Source: Gaertneriomyces semiglobifer (Eukaryota; Chytridiomycota; Chytridiomycetes; Spizellomycetales; Spizellomycetaceae). Taken from it: a stretch of DNA of 64,000 nt. The position numbers and the translations under genes are program-made. The stretch is from the NCBI GenBank assembly GCA_025558075.1, contig JAHLKF010000023.1:248001-312000 (forward strand), given 5' to 3'. Of the stretch, positions 1-13,425 are shown piece by piece. The notes under the pieces are model-generated. The model was not told the DNA's origin. It worked only from the letters and a program-made list of their open reading frames with translations, and searched no databases. How positions within the stretch are numbered: position 1 is the stretch's first letter; the number at the start of each line of letters is the position of its first letter.

Positions 1-161
1 TTCCTGCCATTTGCCGCGTTCCGTACAGACATCGTCTCGAGATCGACAGATCCAACACCGCAACGGAACAATACAAGCAGCATTGAGCGACACTAAGGGA
101 TGATCAACCCGAATGAACGAGCATTCACTGGCGACTATCGAGTCAGCGAACGCATTTGAGA

Positions 162-3100
162 ATGACGGTTGAGTATGCGCTTCGCAGCGCCTTGCAAAAG
201 GTCGACTCGGATAAAGTCAAGGTATATCACATGCACAATTCTGCTACGCAACAAACGGGACCTGATCTGCCTAAATACTTCAGGAGAGAGCAGTGGGTTT
301 GGGAGATTTGAAAACCCTGCTTTCAGATCCGCGGAATGTCTCGCAAGTAGACGAGTATGCATGGAGGAACATATTTGATGTTTTTACCAGGTGGGAATCC
401 GGGCCGCTCTTGTGTCCGGCGCTTCTTCTGATTAGCAATTTTGCATTACAGGCACGTCGAGAAGCGTAAGGCTGAATATTTGCACAAGAAGACAAACAGT
501 TCGACTTCCGTATTGACAAGGCTCCATGCGGCCCTCTCTGAAGCCGGCCAGGATCTCCGATGGCTCTGTGAAAAAGGGTTTGAGAATCTAAAGGAGGCGC
601 TTGTTAAGCCCATCTTGGAACATATCTTGTCTGTCCTGCCCTGCCGATATGACGCCTTGTTCGAGCCTCTCGCCACATCCTACACCCGCACTCTCCGCCT
701 TTTACTTTCACGTCAATCGTATAGAGATCATTTGCCAACCAAGGCATGGGAAGCCCTGTTGGACCTGTGCACCGATGGGTTGCTAGGATTTGAAGAATGT
801 CCAGATGATTCCCCCGACGAAAGTCCGAAATCATCCTCATTGCGGGGTACATTCTCCGTTAAAAAGCCTACGGATGCACTGGAACTATCTCGTGTTTTTG
901 CTTTACTAGTTATTTCGTGCCCTAGAGATCTTCTTACATATACCCGGCGACTGCTCGATTTTCTGGCAAGATATTTTGCACAAAATGCCTCCGAGACGCC
1001 ATCACATGGCCCGCTACTGGCGGCTGCCAACCATGTCCTGTTCGAGACTGCGTATAACTACCCAGACACTGCATATGATTTTTTATGTTCCGTTATACCA
1101 CATCTGATATCCTTATGGGAAAGTCGCTCGGCGTACCTCAAGTCACAGTTGATCTACATCCTGCGATTCTATATCCAAGCACATGCGTATTCAGAAGATC
1201 TCGACTGGAGGCAATGCGTCACTATCCTCTACGATGTCATGCGCCGTGAGATGAGTTCTCGTTTCTCTGTCGGTCCCGTCTCGCATACTGGAATTTTCGT
1301 GTCACTAATGACACATTGCGACTCGCCCACCGGAATGACAGATCTCATTGATGAATGGTCTCACAAAGACATTGACGTCCTCTCACGTAGTTACGGATCG
1401 CTTGTCTACATTGAAACGTTGGCCGACGTATTCTACCACGTACTTAAAATTGAAGCTCATCCGATAACTGAGCGGCAGCGTACAGCTTCGGAGGAATCTT
1501 CCGGTGTGCGCGACAGTTGCATAGACTCGCCGATTGCGAGAAAGAGAGCACGACGAAGCGATGTCCTGGGAGATATTTCACGAACCTTCGCCTCGCGATC
1601 TCCAACGAAAGATGAAAAAGCACTTCTTCTACAGACACTCAGCATTCTGTTGACCAAGTATCGCAGTGAATTGGGTGGCGACGCGTGCCAGGCATTAATC
1701 GAACATTCGCAGTTCGTCCTCGATGAGCCGACTACCGAGCTCCATTCATGGGCGTTGTTATGCCTCGCATGTCTCATTACCACACCGCAGATTGACTGTA
1801 AACTTGTATGGGACCTAGCCCTTCGATCGTTGACCCTATCCACGACTCGTGATGCCGCGTGGGCTCTGCTCAGTAGTGTACTTTCCGCGCGAGTTCTACC
1901 TAACGATATGCACGCAGCGGCCCAGACCGAGTTCTGGAAGATGCTAGAGCTGCATGCGTGCGTAGACAGCCACTTCATGGGGATCTGTCGTGTTATTCAG
2001 AATCTTGATGATATGTCCACGGTCCCTATTTTAGCCATTGTGGAGAGGTTGATGTCTTCCGTACAAGCGTTATCTGCCGTGACCGTGGTGGACGTGCTGG
2101 TTGTTTTAACAGGAACAACCAAGCTCCGGCAAACGGAACTCAATGCTATCGTACGGGATGCTGCTCCACCCTTCTATTCGATTAAAGATGACTACGTCTC
2201 AGAATGGCGATTCACTTGCATGATGAGAATCTGGCGTGGAGTAGTCAATAAGGATTTTAAGCAGTTGCTATCAGTCATCACCGATGAAAGTTCTGCTGGC
2301 GACAAAGTTACCCAAAATTCCCGTGCAGCTTCGAAGACTGTTTCCCATTCACAGCTCATTTTGGCATTGGAATTGGGAATGAAGAAGTTTCTGCAAGGAG
2401 AAACCGTCAAAGACGTCCATACTTGCTGTAAATTGCTAGCAGCCATTTGTTTTATGACAACGATTATACCGCAACCCGACAAAATCGTCACCTTGAGTTT
2501 GTGCGATATGCTCAACACGTTAGCCAAAACGCTTAGTGCACTGACGGTGCAGACTACTTCCGTCAAAGCTAGCGACCTCGAGCCCTTGAGTGAGTATTTC
2601 AAAGCCTACAACCCGACATCAGAGTTGTCGATAAATCCCGGGCTAATGATACCACTTCTTTGGCCACTATCAAGACCAATTTACGAAGAACTACTGGACA
2701 AAACATTTCAGTATCTGTTGAGATGTGTCAAGACAGGCTTTCCCGCCGAAAACGACAACCGGGTGAAAAGAGGAGAGGATGAATTTGAGGTGTTATCTGC
2801 TGCTTCTGATCACCTGAAGCTTGGTGCAGCATTACATATTCAAACCGAGTTCTTAGGAGTGCCTTTTGGATCGAATTGCCCAACCCAGTCGGCTTTTACC
2901 GCCTTGACCGATTTATATATGGCAGCCACTAAAGTGACTGGGTTGGAGGATATCAGAGCAAAACTTACGAAAACCCTTTGTAACGCAATCACAACACCTA
3001 CAATCCCTTTTCTACCAGCTGATGCAGTCCGGTTTCTTGCGGCTTTAGCTCCGTTTGCAATGACGGATCAAGTTGACAGCATACTGGAACACATCGCTCA

Positions 3101-6100
3101 CTTGCTTTCGAGTTACGAAAGTGAACGGAACTTTCGGTGCTGGGTGTGGATTTTGCAATGCCTCGCCGCGCTGGCAAGTTGCTTGACGCGGCTTTGTCTC
3201 GGAGAACTTACTCGGAACTCCATTGAAGAGACAATTAAGAAGCGCGCTTGCGATTATCTGGCCTTCTTCAGTAACACCCGCGTTTGGCGCGTTAAGATGT
3301 CATTAGGCAGCGCCATGCTGTCGCTTGTGTTCGCTGACCCAACCCTGTCATTTCTGTCGCAATGCTTTTCAGCTGAGGTGGCAGCGGCGAAAGATCCTGC
3401 TTTTCAGGCTATATTCAATTTATTGCACCATGAGGAGCTTCAGGTGCGACTTGCATTTGGCCAGCGTATCCCTTGTCTCTTTGATTTGTTCGCGGAAGAG
3501 GACCACGAGACCATCTTGACGGACGTGCTCTCCGCGCTGGAAAACGCGAATACGAAAGTGGAAGGTCATGGAGAAGAGGAAAAGGAGGAGATTGTCACAA
3601 GAAAGCTTACTTCGGCGGTTGCGATGACGGAATGCTCTGTGCGTGCTACATGGCATCGAGCAGGCTGCATTTCAGGAGTTCTTGCCTTGTTATCACCGAC
3701 CGGGGACGACGCTGACGGCCTTGACCTGATCACCCAGTTGCTGAACATGGTAGCAGAACGCTTACACATTGCTAGTGGATCGGAATTCCTGGAAGCCGTA
3801 CTTCCGGCTGTTATCTGGGCATGGGACGGTCCTGCTGCAACGTTTCCATATCAGGTTCTTGGGTATCATGGCGAGGCAGGGTTTTTGCAAGAATGGGGTG
3901 CATATTGGGTTGCTAGGGCCTGGCAACCGAACAAGACTCTGAACAAAAATGAGCTCCAAAGCCTTGGTGGATTGTCACGTGCTTGGATGGAGCAGGTACT
4001 CGCCATTATGCTGCCTACATGCCAGCCCAAGAATATCCGTACAGGACAGTATCCGCCCGCGATAGCCAACGTGCGAGAGTTGTGTGGAGATCGGTTCGTA
4101 CCTGAGGTGAAGAAGCGTGCACCACACATCATTGGCGAGATAATTTCACGATGTTATGACCCAGCACTCGCCAGCATTCCTGTGGAATACGCCGCTGTAG
4201 TAAAATATTGGACGGCGATGCGGGCCCAAAGTGACCCTGGATCTTCACCTACGTTTGGACCGCCTGAAATCCTACCAAGATTTGATGCAAAGGCCATCAT
4301 TGCGGGTCTGGAGACATTGTCACTGCTTCTTCTCCCAGAAGACGTAGACGGAGCGGTTTCGCGTTTGGGCGAACTGCTGAGTACGGATACACTGGAGCGC
4401 GCATTTCGCGATCTTCATCTCAGACTTTTCAAAGATCCCTTCGCATCCTCAAGGGCGCGGCTGCTGACAAATGGTTACGGATTACTGGTGGCCCTTGCGC
4501 TATCCCTTGACACCATCAGTCATCCGTACCTGTACGCAATCGTTATTAAATGCCTTGTCAGGTATATCGCGTACCCCGAGAGCATTTCGATTTGCATTGG
4601 AATCTTGGTACCTCTGATTGATCATGGCGTAATGCACGAAGATTTGAGGGCAACCCTATCACAAATGGTTGTGCAGTTGGGAGATATATCGCAGGCGCTT
4701 CTAACAACTCGTCCGACACACGCCAACTTCGTATTGGAACTAGTCATAAGGACCCTGCGCACAATGCAGAACATCAATGAGGAATCTGTGCGGCTCACGG
4801 TTCTCCAACTTGATTCCCGGTTGCAGGTTGAGTCAAGGTTCAACACCGAATTTAGGACTCGAATTGTCGCGTCAGATCTTTCAAAGCTTCTCAAGATAGG
4901 GCCCGGACCTGGTTCCATTCGATTCCTGAGAGAAGCCACTGAGCTACATAGAATTCCCGACGAACTTGGCCAGCAAATTGTCAATTTCATAATAACAACG
5001 TTGAAAAAGATTGATGAATTCGACGACAAGAACCGAGAATTGATATTTGACTGTGTGGCAATTCTGGCCCGTTTATCCACTTGTTTGGGCTTAAAGTTCA
5101 AGGATACCACGGCACCTACCAATGTCATTAATGAAAAATTGCGGGTCCAAGGCGTCCATTCCAATGATGCCGAGAATTGCCACCTAGGACATGCGGTGGC
5201 ATTGCATCACCTCACGGAGCAGTCAAACAACGATGACGAATTCGTGGTGGATCGCGCTGTAACTGTGCTTCGTGCGATTCTTGGGACTACCCTGGGGGAG
5301 AAGGCCTTCCATTTGTTAAGCGAGAAGGAACCGACACTCATCGATTTGTTTATACCGAGCATTTCCGTGTCCACAATCGTTGCTGCAGCCAACAGTGGTT
5401 TTCTCAGCGCTGAGCACGACGACGTATGGTTACCCGAAGAAGTCGGTGGGCATGTACAAGAGTCTGCTTTCGACGCGTGGATTGTCAAAATAACTATGTC
5501 TGTCTTACTCCACTTTCCGACAAATGAGCTATTCCCGATTCTCGTTCCAGCTGTGGAGGACAGTCCGGTTTTGGCCGAAACAATCTTTAAATACGTTGTC
5601 CATTGTGCTCTCTTGAAAGAGGTCGCTGAGGCGGCTATCAGCGTTGGTCGGCGGAAAAGTCCCACTCTCCGTTTGCGGCAAACGCTTAGCCGGCAATTTA
5701 AACGCGTACTGCAACGAGCAGGCGCCCTGCCATCTCGGTTCATTAACGCCATTCTGAAGATTGTTGAATTCCTGAGAACTCAGCCAGTTCCGGCAGCCGC
5801 AGACATTTTCGAGGCGAATGCTTGGTTGGACCTGGACTTTTTAATACTGGCACGCGCAGCTGTTATCACCCAATCCTTTGCTACATCTCTTTTGTTTTTA
5901 GAGATATCGCGCGAGAAGCAGTTGAGACCATGGGGTTTGTTAGCGATGAGCGATGATCGCAATCCGAACGCGGAAAAGGAGACAACTGATCTGCTTCTCA
6001 ACATTTACCGGAATATCGGTGACCAAGATGGGTATGATGGTGTCGATGCATTAAGGAAGGATGTTCTTTGGGATGATGTTGAGCGGCTAGTGTCCAGGTA

Positions 6101-9100
6101 TGAGCACGATGGAGCATGGGAAAAAGTGCTGAATATACGGGAAACGCAATTAAAAGCGTTGCCGGGTTCAAAGGAGGATACCGTGATACATACCGATTTC
6201 ATAAAAAGTTTGAGCAAACTTAGCTATTACCATCTTCTGGACATCTGCGTCACTGGGGCTGGAGATGCTGCGGGCACCAAGGATGTTAAGGAAGCTCATT
6301 ACGAGGCGTTATGGAGATGCCAACGGTGGGATGATGGAGAACAGCACAAAGCAGGTAAGAACTATAAATTCCTTTGGCGGTGCAAGTGACAATAATGAAT
6401 TTTTTTGAAAGCTCTGTCTAAAGGGGAGAACGCTCACCTTTACGGAATTTTGAAGTGCGTATCTCAGGGAAACGCAGAGGAATTCGGTTTGCGAATGACC
6501 GCTGCGTTGCAGTTCTCGGTGAACACTCTTAAGTCGACGAATCTTCGTGGAATGCTGGATCCGTTCACCACGGTCCGGCCGCTGGTCATTTTAAATGATA
6601 TCCATGAATTGTTCAACATCTGCAAGTCTCCTGCTGCTGAGAGCACTGAAACACTGACACAAATGTGGGCCCATAATATGCGCCTTCTCCGCGACCAGCG
6701 TAGGTTTGATGAATTGGAGCCTATATTAGCCAGCCGAACGACGGCCATGCAAATTTTATTTAACCACACAAGTCAAAAGAATGTGAAAAGCCTTGTGGGA
6801 ACCATGCTGACGAAACAGTTGCTGCAGTATGCCCAGATGGCACGTAAAGCTGGAAGCCTGCATACAGCTGGAAGCTGTGTTGCGCAGCTGAACGCTTGTC
6901 TACAGTCGCTGAGAGAACCCGACGCGGCTAGCGTTGTGAGGTTACGAACTAAAGTGGAAGCAGTCAAAAGTTTATGGGCACAAGGAGATCATAGGATTGC
7001 AACCAGAGCCCTGCAAGAGATGTTGACCATGAGCAATACCTCGATACCATTTGCTTTGCGCGCATCAATCGAGTACAAGCTTGGGAACTGGGTCGGTGAG
7101 TCCAGGGCAAAGCGAGCGGAAGTCTTGCTGACGGAGTACTATGAGCCGGCGGTTATGCATGCCGCTACCTGCAATGATAGTGGCCTGCAGGCAAAAGCAC
7201 ACTATCATTTGGCTAAATTTGCTGATGCTCAGTACCAAACATTGGCCGTCAACGATCCGTGTGAGCATATACGCGAGCATATCCGGTACAAGCTGAAAGA
7301 AGCCGCTGCTTGCGATGCAATAATAAAGGAGAACAAAGCGGATAAGGCAATCGGTGAGCGATATCGCCTCCAAAAGCGTAAAATAGAGATGCATATTCAG
7401 GAGGATCAACAAGAAGAACAGGAGTATATCCGACGGCGAGAAGGATTACTACTCTGTAGTGTGGAGAACTATCTGCAAAGCTTGCAACACGGAAATGCAC
7501 ATCCTGACGTTTGCGTCTTCAGGCTTTGTACTCTATGGTTCGCGAATTTGGACCTGACCGCCGTGAACAAAGTGGTCGCCTCATACGTCGACACTTTACC
7601 TACCTGGAAATTCTTGACCCTAATGTATCAGCTCAGCGCGCGCTTGAGCTCTAAACCTGACGCAAAGGAGGCGAATTTTCAAACGGTTCTGCAAAGGCTC
7701 ATCATCAAACTGGCCCAAGATCATCCGTTTCACACATTGTATCAAATCATTGCTTTGAAGAATGGGAACGTCACGTCAGCCTCATCAGTCACCAAAGCAA
7801 AGACAATGGAAGCTAGTAGTAGCGACACCGCCTTAGCCGCCCAGGATATACTGAACAAACTTAGGTCACACCATCGATTGAAGCCTTCGGTGGAGGGCCT
7901 TGATTTGCTGTCAAATGCATACATTCAGTTTGCCTACAAGAAAATCAGTCAACAGCAAATGGCCAGTCGAGATTTCAAGCTGGATCCCAAATCTGCTTTG
8001 TTTCAAATCGCGCAACAGGGGCTAGACGTTCCCATCGCTAGTGCAATTCATCCCATTATGGAGAACTGTGACTACAGCGGCTTGCCAAGGATTGCTCGCA
8101 TTAGTACGCGGTTTGCGTGTCCAGGAGGAATCAACGTGCCTAAGGTGCTGGATTGCAGAGGAACCGATGGAAAAATATACCGACAGTTGGTGAAAGGCAA
8201 TGATGACTTGCGGCAGGACGGTATGTTCACTCTTGTGCATAGAACGTTACCGGGCGCTGACATTCGCCCAATAGCTGTTTTGTCGAGTGTTTTCAATAGC
8301 ATGAATGGTCTGCTGAGAAAAAGTGTAGAAACCCGCAAGCGAAATCTGAGCATTCGCACGTACAAGGTTGTCCCGCTTGCCCCTCGTGCAGGACTCGTCG
8401 AGTGGGTTCAGGATACCTTACCAATAGGTGCATTTTTGCTCCAAGCTCACCCGAGATACTACAAGAAAGACTGGCTCGCTAAAGAGTGCCGAACTCGACT
8501 TCAAGAAGCCGGCGAGCATGGGCATGAGTTTAACAGGAAACTCAAAGTATACAAAGAAATCGAAGCTCATTTCCATCCGGTGTTCCGTCACTTTTTCTTT
8601 GAGAAATTCCATGACCCAGTGGAATGGTTTGAAACGCGCTTGGCATACAGTAGAAGTGTCGCGGCCAGCTCCATTGCTGGTTTCATCGTCGGTTTGGGGG
8701 ATCGTCATGCACAGAATATTCTGATAGACCAAAATACTGCTGAGGTTGTCCATATCGATCTTGGAATTGCATTTGATCAAGGGAAGCACCTCAATATGCC
8801 TGAGATTGTACCCTTTCGCTTAACGAGGGATATTGGTAAGTATTAGATGGCGTGGACCTTAGGTGTTTTGCTACTCACTGTTCTCATTTATGAAGTGGAT
8901 GGGATGGGTATAACAAAGACAGAAGGCACATTCAGAAGATGCTGCGAGGAAACGCTCAAGGTGCTTCGCAGTGATGCAGAAGTTATTTTGACCATTCTGG
9001 AGGTCTTTAGATATGATCCTCTTTATAATTGGTGGGTCGCTGCGATCGTGAAGCCACATGGCATGGTAACTCATTATTTGATTAACAGGAAGGTTACCCC

Positions 9101-9341
9101 AATGGAACAACGACGTCGACAAGGGCTGCTGGATGACCATGAGATGCATCTTATGACAGACGCTGGCGGTGGAGCTGGAGATAACGGTGGCAACAAGGAA
9201 GCGGAGAATGCTCTACGTGTGGTCCGGCAAAAGCTATCGCCTGATGTCAGCGTAGAATGCCAGGTTAACGAGCTCATTCATACCGCTATGGACGCCAATA
9301 ATCTAAGCAAGATGTTTCCGGGATGGCAACCTTGGTTATAG
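162..9341 (+). CDS. TEL1: Tel1/ATM serine/threonine kinase (PIKK family)
   Basis: Large PI3K-like protein kinase of the ATM/Tel1 branch, which signals DNA double-strand breaks and maintains telomeres in the nucleus. Proposed exons: 162-221, 284-390, 452-6354, 6412-8835, 8896-9031 and 9089-9341, giving 2960 residues. The N-terminus carries a TAN motif (DKVKERAVGLGDLKTLL, about residues 17-33), split by intron 1; it resembles the yeast Tel1 motif and supports the ATG at 162. A long HEAT-like alpha-helical region follows, then a FAT region. The kinase domain has KGNDDLRQDG near 2618, GLGDRHAQN near 2785 and the DFG-equivalent HIDLG near 2804. The C-terminal FATC ends in FPGWQPWL. Intron 5 (9032-9088) is 57 nt without a stop, so it could be misread as coding; removing it restores the family pattern DPLYNW-KVTP. 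Convergent with PRM1, 68 bp away. Confidence 0.95.
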
Positions 9342-9409
9342 AAGGTATTAATTATTTCTTAGAGGGTATATTGTTGTAGGTCACTATTCCCGTAGTTCTA
9401 AACACTAGC

Positions 9410-12400
9410 TTAGAAGCCAGTCCCTTTCGCCCTCATTGCCAGATATTGCACTGCCCTAACTGCCTCGCTGGATATATCATTCCATTCATCAGATGCTGTT
9501 GCCGCTTCCATGCGCCTTCCTAGGAGAGGATGTTTAGGAACAAATGGATGCCCTGCTTGTGACGGCGGATGGTTGAAAACCACTGGCTGAGTGTTCGCTG
9601 CGGCCCGCTGGTTACGGCCGCCTAAACCAACTTCCACGGTCTGCGCGGTGGATTCAGCCACATTGGTCTCGGTGCGCGCCCCTACGAGTAAACGGTTATT
9701 TAGCAATTAGGCGATCGGAAATGCTCAAACGGCTCGCCCCCACGGCATCGCTTCCCTGGGAGCAACGCGTGCCGACTCCCGTACTATACTTACTGTCGAC
9801 AACGGCAATGCGATCTCGTGGTCCGACCAGTCCTCGCTTTGTCCGCGATTGATTAACTGAAGTATCCTGCATGTCCTGATGAACATGCCAACGAGTAGAT
9901 GAAGGCAATGCGCTCGGCGCAGTCGCGAGGGGCGATTCCAACATCAAAGTACTTCTCATGACCTGTTCAATAAGGGTTGTGGGTGCGATCGTGGGTTGGC
10001 CACCATCAGCTTTCCGTGACTCTGGAAGCGACTCGAGACTCGGACGACCTAGTTCTCCGTGTGATTCCGTCTTGCGCAGCGCCATTCTCGACAAATTAGC
10101 AATCGTATTCACTGCTCCATCGGAAATACTTTGTTTAATGGTGGCTTGACGGAAGCCAGATCGCCGGCGTAGGAACCCCCATTTCCTTCTTGGTGCCCAT
10201 GTCGACTTTTTGCTACGCGAGTCGCCACGTCTCCATCGCCTGTAAGCGTCCACGCAGTCCATTAGCCACCAAGTCACTAATCTTAGCACCCCCGTAACAA
10301 GAACAATGGAGCCAAAACCGAGCAAAATGGTGAAAGGAAGAATGCTGTCTTTAAGAGTGTCGCGATACGACTCCAGTAACTTTTCCGCCTCACTCTTGAG
10401 CAGTAGGCCCTCATCGTAGTCTTCTTGATCAATATCCCCAATGGTGCCATCCTTACGTACAAGCTTCGAAAGGCTCAACGTTTGTGGTGCGGCATCGGGC
10501 TCGCCAACATCTGTTAACGCGGAGTTGTTGAGCATCATGCGCTTAGCACTGTGGAGATGTTTTCGCACTGTAACATCGTCAACATTTTTCAATGAAGTAC
10601 TATCGATCCTTGGAAAATCGATACGAGCCTTTTCCCTCAACAATCGAGCCAGCGCATCCAGTGAAGCGGTCTTTGTACCAATAACACACCTCCACAACGT
10701 TTCCAGCACGCCTCGCAGAGGACCGAGAACATTTGAGGCCTTATCCATGGCTTCGGAAAAACCATTCTCGAACTGGCTCATAGAATTGTTGACAGCGTCC
10801 AACGTTGTGTTGACCCAGCCAAACAGGGCGTGATTGGCCTTGTTCTCGATCATGTCCAACCGACCATTAACACCGGTAACATATGGCTCGGTAGCACTGT
10901 AAAGCTCCGCGCTCACAGCCTTGGCAAGCTTTGTGCTTGAAACGACTAGCGCAGTGGAGACCGCCTCGGCAGTCCGCTCCTTCATCACGTCAATCAGAAG
11001 AAACTGCAGCCAGAGCATCGCAAGGCCCGCCACTCCCGCAGAGAGGCACAACATACTGGGTCGGTGACTAACATAGTCAACGAACCATCTTAGCCGGTTT
11101 CGGCCTACTTCTGAACGTGAAAAGACACGCCCAAGGCGCTTCGTCCAAATATGCTTTGCAGGGCTGGCAGCGGCATGGATAAGATCCCGCGCCTTTGCCT
11201 GCGAGGCACCGGCCGCATCTGAAGGTTGACCTTCGCGCATAATTCGGCCGTAGGCTTGAACTTTCCGCTCGAACATGCGATGTTCCCAAAGAACCATCCC
11301 CACATTAGCCAGGATGGATAAGCCAGCCAGGCCTGCCATTATAATGGCACCAATGATCAATCCGTGTTTTAAGGCCTCCACAACAGTGTCCACCCAGCGA
11401 TAGTCCATAGATCGTCCACAAAATGACACTTTCGTTGAGGATGATGGAATGGGTATGGTTTGAAAGTCATCCGAGAGAACCAAGATGGTTGAAACTTCTC
11501 GCTCTATCAAGCCTTCCAGTAACTCAAAGGGTGAGGAAATAAGGCTCATAAGCTTCTCCTGGAGATCCGAGAGTTTTGGAACTTTATCCCTCAGATTTTC
11601 TATTTCTTCGACAAACTCGAGTGGTATCTGCCAGTTCAGCTTTCTTTTTACACTGGGAAAATCAATAGGTTCAAAAATTCCAATTTCTACTCTTCCTCCA
11701 AATATCTCCGCGATTGTGTTTGCTGCCCCTCCGAGTGCGTTAGCAACTTTGTTAAGCTCGCTGTTGAGAAGTTGTAGACTGGCAAGGAGGACGCGCTCTA
11801 TCTCTCTTAACTGTGCGTTAACAAAGTCGGCCACTTCCCGCGCATAATCCGCAATAACACCGACTGCCGCCCCAACAATGGAATCCAATAGACAGAATAG
11901 TAAGTTGGTATATTGTCCCACAATGAGAATGATCAAAGAGTTCAAGAGAGATATGGCAGCGGAGAGGGTTCTTGCCGTGTGCGAGGTAACTGAATTGACG
12001 GAAGCTATTACCGCTTCGTTGATCGTCGCCGCGGCGAAGTGCGGAACGGCCGCTAGAGAGCTTGCAGCCACTTCCATTCCCCGGCATGATTGCTCTAACT
12101 CTCTCTTTACCGAGTCAGCCTTATAATCGAGGACCCTGGAGAGGGTCAATAAAAAGTACACTACAACCGCCGCTGAGAAAACAGAGTGTGTCACATAAGC
12201 ACGGCTAAGTTTTGCCCAGATGCCGATGTATGGCGATCCAACATCTTCATCTTCGCCTTGTCGACTTTGACCTGGTAGAACTAGTTAACAAAACCCTCAA
12301 CCGAAAGCATAATAGGACCCAACTACTCACGAAGGGCAGCATTCCATTCTTTTAACCTTACAGATGCTGGGCTTCCATGGACCAGATCCAACCCCAGAAG

Positions 12401-12451
12401 GTCGCCGAACGAGGACGTGCCTTCCCCATCTCTGCTCTTGCCATCACCCAT
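9410..12451 (-). CDS. PRM1: PRM1-like plasma membrane fusion protein
   Basis: Multi-pass membrane protein of the Prm1 family, which promotes plasma-membrane fusion of mating cells. Proposed exons in coding order: 12451-12331, 12271-9794 and 9681-9410, giving 956 residues. Exon 1 encodes a short cytoplasmic N-terminus; its 59-nt intron is removed in phase and leads into PYIGIWAKLSRAYVTHSVFS and the first membrane segment. The body has the Prm1 layout: a long extracellular helical region rich in NSLI/LLDSI-type hydrophobic stretches, a conserved CxG near YRWVD, further TM segments (ALKHGLIIGAII, LSAGVAGLAMLW, LPFTILLGFG) and a Ser/Arg-rich cytoplasmic tail. The last intron (9682-9793) has a perfect GTAAGT donor and joins in frame to 90 more residues. 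If it is retained the protein stops at 9696 after ISDRLIAK. The C-terminal exon is the least certain part. Confidence 0.83.
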
Positions 12452-12698
12452 ACCGCTGCCAGGTTTTCATGAGCTTGCGTGATGTCAGCACCTTCGCCGA
12501 TTGAGCTAATAACTCTCGCGCCATTTCTACACTGCTATTATCCATCAGAACTCCCCATAGGTGGTTTGAGAAGTGAAGGAGCGGTGCAGATGCTTTATGG
12601 AAGCTCGGCTCCAAGTGCCACGCGTACTTAACAAAGGAGCTTTCAAGATGCTTTGAGTCCCCTACGTCAACTTGCGGGTATCGCCAGAATAGCATCAT
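12444..12698 (-). other. 84-codon upstream ORF overlapping the PRM1 start
   Basis: An ATG-initiated open frame of 84 codons lies directly upstream of PRM1 on the same strand. Its TGA overlaps the PRM1 ATG (they share the sequence ATGGGTGA on the minus strand). The product is not recognised but has ordinary composition, ending in a helix-like MARELLAQSAKVLTSRKLMK stretch. It could be a long regulatory uORF, a small independent protein or chance. Confidence 0.3.
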
Positions 12699-13425
12699 GA
12701 GAATGATGAAAGTGGCCTTGCTGCATCGTTCGAACTGGCGGTCTCAAAGCAGCCGACAACGGCATACGAGGGCAGGGCTGCTTAAGAATGGAACCTCGTC
12801 ATGCACATCTTCAACAAAGTGAAGCGTTCAGACCGTTCAGACCGTCGTGTCGTGCCCGTCCTGAATTCAACCTGCCGCACCTTTGCCGTCACTTTCGCTG
12901 CTGGAAATCCTCAATTTGACCAACTGTTTAACGTGCAATGACTCTGCAGAAAGCTTTCACTTGCACACACAACCCATAAACAGTCGTCCAATCGCTACGT
13001 GCTACCAGGAAAACAATGTCCTTTTCCATTTTAGCACTAATGCAGATGAACTTTAAGTAGTGGCCCGGTGGCTACGATTCTAGCAACGAAACCCTTGTGA
13101 AGCAATGTCGACTTGAAATGCTCGGCGTCAAAGCTCTCTTGAATTTGAACGGGACCATAAACTAACCACATTAACAATTCAGGTACTTCACTTTTGCGAA
13201 CTCAAAAGTTTGGTGCACCAGTGGAAGCATAGTGATGATTTAGAAGTCCGAGACATTTCATTGTCATGACCTTACATACAAAACCAATTACGTACAACCA
13301 AGAAAAACGCCATGTTCTAGTAGCAGCCGTCTCATCTGCGCGATATTCACCCATTTCATGATGATCGCAATGTGTAAAACCTTCCACTCTGGGAGTGATC
13401 TCCCCGGTTCAGTTTATCATGCCGT
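12699..13425. other. intergenic, no gene seen
   Basis: No reading frame with coding character and no RNA gene were recognised between the 5' side of PRM1 and the 3' end of the next minus-strand gene. It presumably holds the PRM1 promoter. Confidence 0.5.

Noticed and set aside
12194..12194. A GTG codon as start of the PRM1 protein
   Set aside because: The sequence before it continues in frame through an intron to exon 1 (12331-12451), giving the expected N-terminal segment and an ATG. Non-ATG starts are not needed here.
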